DNA from: Trichomonas vaginalis G3
Lineage: Eukaryota > Parabasalia > Trichomonadida > Trichomonadidae
Direction: 5' to 3'
Length of the DNA: 64,000 nucleotides
Assembly: GCF_026262505.1 (NCBI RefSeq)
Contig: NC_067206.1
Span: forward strand, 5,732,879-5,796,878
Each line of letters begins with the position of its first letter. Position 1 is the first letter of the stretch. Below the pieces are notes generated by a model that was not told where the DNA came from, made no database searches, and was given only the letters and a program-made list of their open reading frames with translations. Below are positions 57,985 to 64,000 of this stretch, piece by piece. The translations under genes and the position numbers were made by a program.

Positions 57985-58804
57985 CAACAAGGTTGAGTAG
58001 GGGTAATTTTAGCTAAAAGTGACACGCCTGCAAAAAGTGACACACCCATGAAGGGTGTGATTACCGATCGGTAATTTCGACAGTTTAGAATTTAAAATTT
58101 TTTATGGAACTGTTGCGAGTTTCATAAAGAATTTAAGGAATATAAGCAAAGATTTGAATCAAAATCTTAGACCTAAGCCGCTCGATTCGCTCGCGGCTTC
58201 CGCGAATTACAGATCAGCAAAGATTTGAATCAAAATCTTCGAACTAAGCCGATCGCTTCGCTCGCGGCTTTCTTTATTATTTTAAATTTGCATATTTCCA
58301 TCAAAAGTTCATAAGGTAAAAAATTTCGTTTATTTTTACTAAGAAAAAAAGGTTTTTGATAATAAATTTATTTTATTACGAAAAAGTAGCAATAATCGTA
58401 AAAGGGTATTGATAGGCTTGCTAAAGTAACTAATTTTAGCTGTCAAATACTTTTGTATTTTGAAGTAAATTAGTATAAATTTGTTTTTACTTTTATTTCG
58501 AAAAAGTAGCAATAATCGTAAAAGGGTATTGATAGGCTTGCTAAAGTAACTAATTTTAGCTGTCAAATACTTTTGTATTTTGAAGTAAATTAGTATAAAT
58601 TTGATATTATTTTAACTCCCTTTGAAAACCTCAATTTTCCATACAGAGGGAACGGGAATAGCATCCAATATTCCCTGAGAATGGTTGCGCATTCTCAGTT
58701 CCCTCTATATTTCGAACGAAGCTCTCATCGGTCTTTTTTTTAATACTAAACGTTTTTTTCCCTGTCACTTTTAGCTAAAATTTGGGTTTGCCCAACAAGG
58801 TTGA
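57985..58804. mobile_element. MITE-like element with 12-bp flanking direct repeat
   Basis: About 796 bp (57,997-58,792) between two copies of CAACAAGGTTGA. Near its ends lies the inverted pair AATTTTAGCTAAAAGTGACA / TGTCACTTTTAGCTAAAATT. Inside are two AAGCCG...CGGCTT hairpins (58,174-58,270), a 120-bp tandem duplication (58,380-58,620) and two further hairpins (GGGAATA..TATTCCC and TGAGAATG..CATTCTCA, 58,650-58,700). No transposase. It sits at the very end of the surface-protein gene and supplies its stop codon. Confidence 0.7.
58362..58604. repeat. 120-bp tandem duplication inside the MITE
   Basis: GAAAAAGTAGCAATAATCGT starts at 58,380 and again at 58,500, followed by nearly identical sequence for about 100 bases each. 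Recent duplication. Confidence 0.85.
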
Positions 58805-61306
58805 TGTTGGTGTCTCGGACATGAAACGTTCAATATCATGTAGTTTGCGATGGCGTAAGACAATGATAATAGTAACGGTGGTAATTACTGCAAGACCAAT
58901 GGAAATACAAACTGCAATGATAATAATCTTTATAATATTGTTAGAAACATGTTTATCTGAGTTTTCTGGTGTATCTGTGCGACGAACAATGGAAATGCAT
59001 GTTTGTGATGATTTGTTTTGGATTGACATGTCAAAGTAACTTGTGCTTGAGTTGAAATTCCAGTGGAATGAGCTGAAGATAGCATCGATATAATGAACAT
59101 TGAAGATGTCCGAACAAAGAACGTCGATAGAGAAGTTGTCCCAGACGTCGTTGTAGAAAACTTGATCACGAATGTCGTTGTTGATGAAGTGTGCGGTGAC
59201 ATTGCATTCACTTGATTGTGTGATGTTGTGAACAAATAAGTAGCCTGTTTGATAAATAGAATAATTGAAAATAATATCACAAAAATCATTAAGACTATTC
59301 AATGATGCATGTGAATCTTGATTGATAACAATGCTTCGACATGATATGTTATGTTCATAATTATCACTACTTCCTGAGATAACAAAGTTTTCTGGAACAA
59401 ATGTCACATTAGTCAATGAAAGATCTGTGTTAACAACACTTAAATTCTTGATCTTAAACGTTTTTGGTACTGATGATTCAATAATTCCTGAATAAATTGA
59501 GACACTTGAATCTTCATTGAATGTATAATCAGGAAAAATAGTAACTCTTCCGGAAGAATGAAACGAATTCACCGATATATTTGGAGAGAGTGATGTTATT
59601 CCATCTGAAAGGTGCAAATTATCAAATTTTGAAAACTCTTTTATGTGATTTATTCCATTAAGTACAATATCAACATGCGGAATATCAATTTGAGTCAATA
59701 TTCCTTCCCCAATCCTTTTCATTTTAATAACATCGTTAATTTTGGTGATATTAATATAAGAATCTCGATATTCAATATAAGATTTTGCGATTATGGTGTA
59801 ATTTGATTTGTAGTTAATAGACAATTCGTTGGCAGTGATATCATAAAGATTCAATTCAGAAGAGTTGTGAATGAAAACAAATTTGCCTTGAATACTGAAA
59901 TTTCCAACTAACTTTGAATTGACTATGGCTATTTCAGGTGAATTGATGAATTTATTACTATTACTCAGCAAATTCACATTTGTAAACAGAATATTTGTTT
60001 TTGGATATTCACCAAGAAAAATTACATCTGATTTGGAAGACGATATTATCCGCAGCTCAACACAGTATGATGATAAATTCTCCAATACGATTGGTTCTGT
60101 ATATTTACCTTTAATTTCAATTGTAAGAGGCTCATATGAAAATGATAAAGCATCATGTATCTTATGTAGTTCTTTTAACTTAATTTGGAATGCTAATGGG
60201 TATAGAGTGCTGTTAGCTTCAGTAATTACAATTGTTATATAAAATAATGAACTTTGACGCTCCAATATCAATCCTACTGTTTCATTTGATTGTTGATATA
60301 TAGGTTGGTTGCTAATAAAGTTAAATCCTTTTGTTGATGTATGAATATAAGTTTCTGAAATTAAATCTTTATTTTTTGTTTTCGCTAATGGGATAAATGA
60401 CGATAATTGATTCGAATTATCCTGAATTATGATAGAATCTATATGTAAATTCTCACTAACAAGAAATTGTTTTGTTTGATTTGTAGAATACCAATCGATT
60501 GTTAATTTGTTGATATTGATCTCATAAGCAATCATTTGTGTGTGCTCTTCTATATAAAATTTGTTTACTTTTAGAGAACATAAAGGAGCATTTACACAAT
60601 TAGCGGAAGTTTTGTAAGAATCAATAAAACTGTTATGAACATTGCCACCAATCATTACATCAGATTCGAAAATCATGAGAAAGTTGATATATAGTTTTGA
60701 ATCAGGAAATTGAGAATTAAATGTTACAGCTGTTCGTGTATCAATCTCACCATTTATATTAAGGGTCCTTCCGTTGAAATATATGTTTATTTCATTGTCT
60801 AACATTTGATAAATAGAAATTGGTAAATTTGAACAATTTGTGTTGATTGTTAAGAATCCATATGAATCAATAACAATGTTTGACGTACTGTTCATCCATG
60901 GAGTAGCAGGAATGTTGAAAATAGTGTCACCTTCACACTTGAAAAGAAACATCGAATTTAGAAGAAGAGTTGAAATAAATCGGCCAAGGAACTCGATTTG
61001 TATTGATGGTTTTAATTGAAATTTGAATGTGATATTGCGTATAATGTGAATATTTATCGAAATTGAACGACTTCGTGAAATTATTCGAATATTTTGACCT
61101 TCAAGTCTAATAACTGTGTCATTCACGATGTTATCTACTTTAAAAGTGTCGATGGCTTGTGTCAATTCAACGAAGTGAATTGTTTCATCACTAAAATTGT
61201 CAAAATCAACGGAATATGTGTTTTGAACTGTTTCTTCATTTGTCATTTCATACGTTCGAGCACTATGGAAATGAGAATAGAACCCTAATATGAATGGCAA
61301 AAGCAT
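58775..61306 (-). CDS. Type I membrane surface protein, 843 residues
   Basis: Signal peptide MLLPFILGFYSHFHSA, a long beta-rich, Asn/Ser-rich ectodomain with many N-glycosylation sites, a transmembrane helix near residue 795-818 (IIKIIIIAVCISIGLAVITT), a basic stop-transfer HRKLHD and a short tail ending STLLGKPKF. The repeated 'position' pattern (FVFIHNSSELNLYDI, LSVVNTDLSLTNVTFVP) suggests a right-handed beta-helix-like ectodomain. Likely a cell-surface adhesin or receptor. A paralogue lies just upstream in the same direction. The last five residues and the stop come from the inserted MITE; the paralogue ends ATLL. Frame intact. Confidence 0.8.
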   Translation of the reverse strand: MLLPFILGFYSHFHSARTYEMTNEETVQNTYSVDFDNFSDETIHFVELTQAIDTFKVDNIVNDTVIRLEGQNIRIISRSRSISINIHIIRNITFKFQLKPSIQIEFLGRFISTLLLNSMFLFKCEGDTIFNIPATPWMNSTSNIVIDSYGFLTINTNCSNLPISIYQMLDNEINIYFNGRTLNINGEIDTRTAVTFNSQFPDSKLYINFLMIFESDVMIGGNVHNSFIDSYKTSANCVNAPLCSLKVNKFYIEEHTQMIAYEININKLTIDWYSTNQTKQFLVSENLHIDSIIIQDNSNQLSSFIPLAKTKNKDLISETYIHTSTKGFNFISNQPIYQQSNETVGLILERQSSLFYITIVITEANSTLYPLAFQIKLKELHKIHDALSFSYEPLTIEIKGKYTEPIVLENLSSYCVELRIISSSKSDVIFLGEYPKTNILFTNVNLLSNSNKFINSPEIAIVNSKLVGNFSIQGKFVFIHNSSELNLYDITANELSINYKSNYTIIAKSYIEYRDSYINITKINDVIKMKRIGEGILTQIDIPHVDIVLNGINHIKEFSKFDNLHLSDGITSLSPNISVNSFHSSGRVTIFPDYTFNEDSSVSIYSGIIESSVPKTFKIKNLSVVNTDLSLTNVTFVPENFVISGSSDNYEHNISCRSIVINQDSHASLNSLNDFCDIIFNYSIYQTGYLFVHNITQSSECNVTAHFINNDIRDQVFYNDVWDNFSIDVLCSDIFNVHYIDAIFSSFHWNFNSSTSYFDMSIQNKSSQTCISIVRRTDTPENSDKHVSNNIIKIIIIAVCISIGLAVITTVTIIIVLRHRKLHDIERFMSETPTSTLLGKPKF

Positions 61307-62165
61307 TTTTATGTCAATAGCTTTTCAATATTGATTGATAATTCAAAAAAAATTTTTTTTGATCATACTAGATTTACTAACGGAGTTCAATAACATTTAA
61401 AAATATTTTTGATCAAATTCGATCTGAATTGTGACATGAATTTCCTTTCAGAAGGTATTCTACTCAGAGCCTCATGACTTTTTATTAAATATCCGATTTG
61501 ATTTGAATAATTCATAGAATTGAAAGGTCATTGTACAATCAATTAAATAAAAATAATTTAAAGATTAAAGTATGTTTTTATACTTTTCAAATCATTTCAT
61601 TTTTAAATGTTTACAATTCCTTTGAATATTCAATTAAATACATTTGAAGGATGTCACTTTTTATTTTTCAATAAAAAAGTGATTTGACCCTTGGGGAAAT
61701 GTCTTAAATTCAGATAGAACATATATTTCCATTTCTTCATTCAGGGACGTATTGAGTAAATGATCTGATTGCTTTTTTTTTTCAATGCCTTGATTAAAAC
61801 TCTATTTTAGGGTCAAGTTTCTTGTTTTGATAAATGATATGCGATACCTATGATAAAAACTATATATCTATAAGATAATTATAAAGATTATTTTTCTATA
61901 CGTCAAAGACATGATTTGTTTTTGTTTTCATTTCACTCTTAACATAAATCACCTTAATATCCATTGCGACATGTATTCGCCAATTCCATTTTTTTCATTC
62001 ATATTTTCATTTCTTAAAATGCAATCGAAATCCTTCAAATTATCTCTCTGACATGGGAAAGTCCAAATTATGTATTTGCCCAATAGATAATAATGAAATA
62101 ACAGAGCATTAAAAAAAGTAAATAAAGGATAATACATGACAAAATATTTATTAAAAACAAATATT
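61307..62165. other. Intergenic region between surface-protein paralogues
   Basis: About 860 bp of AT-rich DNA. At 61,652 it has TGTCACTTTTTA followed by TAAAAAAGTGA, a loose inverted pair. A cluster of promoter-like TCA motifs is expected near the 58,775 gene start but none fits TCAYW well. No gene recognised. Confidence 0.4.
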
Positions 62166-64000
62166 CTATAATAAAGTTGCACTTGGTGTATCCGACATGA
62201 AACGTTCAATATCATGTAGTTTGCGATGGCGTAAGACAAGAATAATAGTAAATATGATGATAATGGAAAGACCAATGAAAAGACAAACAGAAATGATAAT
62301 GATGTTCTTGATGTTTTTAGATGAATGTTTATCTGAGTTTTCTGGTGTATCTGTGCGACGGACAATGGAAATGCATGTTTGTGATGATTTGTTTTGGATT
62401 GACATGTCAAAGTAACTTGTGCTTGAGTTGAAATTCCAGTGGAATGAGCTGAAGATAGCATCGATATAATGAACATTGAAGATGTCCGAACAAAGAACGT
62501 CGATAGAGAAGTTGTCCCAGACGTCGTTGTAGAAAACTTGATCACGAATGTCGTTGTTGATGAAGTGTGCGGTGACATTGCATTCACTTGATTGTGTGAT
62601 GTTGTGAACAAATAAGTAGCCTGTTTGATAAATAGAATAATTGAAAATAATATCACAAAAATCATTAAGACTATTCAATGATGCATGTGAATCTTGATTG
62701 ATAACAATGCTTCGACATGATATGTTATGTTCATAATTATCACTACTTCCTGAGATAACAAAGTTTTCTGGAACAAATGTCACATTAGTCAATGAAAGAT
62801 CTGTGTTAACAACACTTAAATTCTTGATCTTAAACGTTTTTGGTACTGATGATTCAATAATTCCTGAATAAATTGTGACATTCATATCTTCATCAAATGT
62901 ATTACTTGAAAGTTTAAGAACTTTTCCATATGTATATAATTGTGACACTGAAACATTGTTAGAAATTGATGTGTTTCCATTTGAAATATTTAAATTTTTG
63001 AATTTCGAAAACTCTTGTATGTTATTTATTCCATTTAGTTCGATAATAGCAGTTGGAATATCAATTTGCGTGATGTTGCCTTCTCCTTTTCTTCTTAATA
63101 TAATAATTTCACTAATTTTCTCAATATTCATAAAACAATTTAGAAATTCAAGATGAGATTTTGATATTATTGTGTAGTCTGATTCATAATTGACATCTAA
63201 TATTTTTGCTGTGACATTATATTGATAAAATTCAGGAGCAAAAGTTAATTTTAATCTATCGCAAATAATTGTGAAATTTCCAACTAATTTTGAATGAGCA
63301 ATAATTAATATTGATAAATCGATCAATTTTGTACTGTTACTCAACAAGTTTACATTCTTAATTTCAATTTGATATTTCGGATATTCTCCAAGAATAATTA
63401 TATTTACTGTGTGATCTGCACTTATTTCTATACTGTCACTATATGATGATAAATTCTCAAATACAACTGGTTCTGAATATTTATCTTGAATCTCAATATC
63501 AAGGCGATTATCTGAAAATGATAAAACATCTGGCATCTTATATAGTTCTTTTAATGAAAATACACATGATCCTGTCAGATCTGGGTTTGGATTTTCTGTA
63601 ATTACAACTTTTCTGTAATAATAATAGTTCTGACGTTCTAAACTCATATCTATTGTTTGCGTTGATTGATTATATGCCAATTGGTGTTTAACAAAATAAT
63701 ATCCCGCTGTTATTTGTTGAACTTTAATTTCCGAAATTATTTTTTCGTTTTTTGTTTTCGCCAATGGAATATATACAGATGAAAAATTATCTTTATTTTG
63801 GACTTGAAAATTGATAGTTTCTATATGCAAATTGTCACTTGAAAGGTAGGGATGAGTCACATTTAAACCATACCAATCAATTTTAAGTTCGTGGATATTA
63901 ATTTCATGAGCTATAAGTTGACTGCGCTCTGATATATGGTACTTGTTGATTTTCAAAGATTTCGTAGGTGCATGAACTAAATTTGCGCCACTTTTGTAAG
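62166..64000 (-). CDS. Type I membrane surface protein paralogue (partial)
   Basis: Closely related to 58,775-61,306. The frame is open through the right edge, so the N-terminus and signal peptide lie outside the window. Visible are the same Asn-rich beta-type ectodomain, transmembrane helix (IIIISVCLFIGLSIIIIFTI), HRKLHD and a tail ending MSDTPSATLL. In the 550 bases from 62,326 to 62,875 the DNA is almost identical to the neighbour while the rest is clearly diverged. The pair is a tandem surface-gene family. Confidence 0.85.
   Translation of the reverse strand, partial: YKSGANLVHAPTKSLKINKYHISERSQLIAHEINIHELKIDWYGLNVTHPYLSSDNLHIETINFQVQNKDNFSSVYIPLAKTKNEKIISEIKVQQITAGYYFVKHQLAYNQSTQTIDMSLERQNYYYYRKVVITENPNPDLTGSCVFSLKELYKMPDVLSFSDNRLDIEIQDKYSEPVVFENLSSYSDSIEISADHTVNIIILGEYPKYQIEIKNVNLLSNSTKLIDLSILIIAHSKLVGNFTIICDRLKLTFAPEFYQYNVTAKILDVNYESDYTIISKSHLEFLNCFMNIEKISEIIILRRKGEGNITQIDIPTAIIELNGINNIQEFSKFKNLNISNGNTSISNNVSVSQLYTYGKVLKLSSNTFDEDMNVTIYSGIIESSVPKTFKIKNLSVVNTDLSLTNVTFVPENFVISGSSDNYEHNISCRSIVINQDSHASLNSLNDFCDIIFNYSIYQTGYLFVHNITQSSECNVTAHFINNDIRDQVFYNDVWDNFSIDVLCSDIFNVHYIDAIFSSFHWNFNSSTSYFDMSIQNKSSQTCISIVRRTDTPENSDKHSSKNIKNIIIISVCLFIGLSIIIIFTIILVLRHRKLHDIERFMSDTPSATLL

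Noticed and set aside
61949-62665. Frame shared by the two surface genes in another phase
   Set aside because: It overlaps the real coding frame; its identity follows from the gene-conversion tract.
1-64000. tRNA, rRNA or other structured RNA genes
   Set aside because: None was recognised by eye on either strand; a covariance-model search would be needed to exclude small ones.

Overview
The window looks like nuclear DNA of a trichomonad parabasalid, most likely Trichomonas vaginalis or a close relative. The evidence is AT-rich DNA, long uninterrupted genes with very short spacers, TCAYW initiator motifs 5-25 bases ahead of start codons, trichomonad-type ankyrin/DUF3447 and short Myb proteins, a MULE transposase, and nearly 31 kb of Maverick/Polinton DNA. 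No sequence search could be run; the assignment rests on reading the sequence.

Bases 1 to about 31,430 are Maverick (Polinton) fossil DNA. Two arms share genes in opposite orientation: bases 1-11,400 (SF3-type helicase, packaging ATPase, KilA-N, protein-primed DNA polymerase) and about 13,630-23,870 (the same genes mirrored). The centre (12,002-13,580) holds a retroviral-type integrase and a locus whose translation resembles bacteriophage tail-fibre tips. The right part (23,900-30,860) is a structural block: a minor-capsid-like locus, the major capsid locus and a long coiled-coil protein. A more GC-rich block of small genes (16,130-19,760), including an HNH nuclease, is specific to the right arm. 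The element is broken in many places, more in the right arm than the left. It also carries several families of hairpin-forming repeats, one of which has entered the KilA-N genes in units of 54 bp (18 codons).

Bases 31,440-37,600 are a repeat-rich junction. They hold two tight hairpins, an almost intact MULE transposase gene, a 167-bp tandem array, the start of an interrupted host gene, and a terminal-inverted-repeat element containing a 121-bp tandem array.

Bases 37,660-64,000 are host chromosome. In order: a SANT/U-box-like nuclear protein, a WRAP53-like WD40 protein, a Pro/Gln-rich protein, a BTB-like protein, a mucin-like surface protein, an ankyrin protein, an acidic disordered protein, a small protein, a two-repeat Myb protein, a 2035-residue helical-repeat protein, and two related type I membrane proteins.

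The most interesting host observation is that three unrelated genes (BTB-like, mucin-like, Myb) each contain a single in-frame TGA followed by more sensible protein. In the mucin-like gene the TGA lies just before the membrane anchor, so read-through would switch a secreted product to a membrane-bound one. A MITE-like insertion has also changed the last residues of one surface protein, and the two surface paralogues share a 550-bp tract that looks like recent gene conversion.
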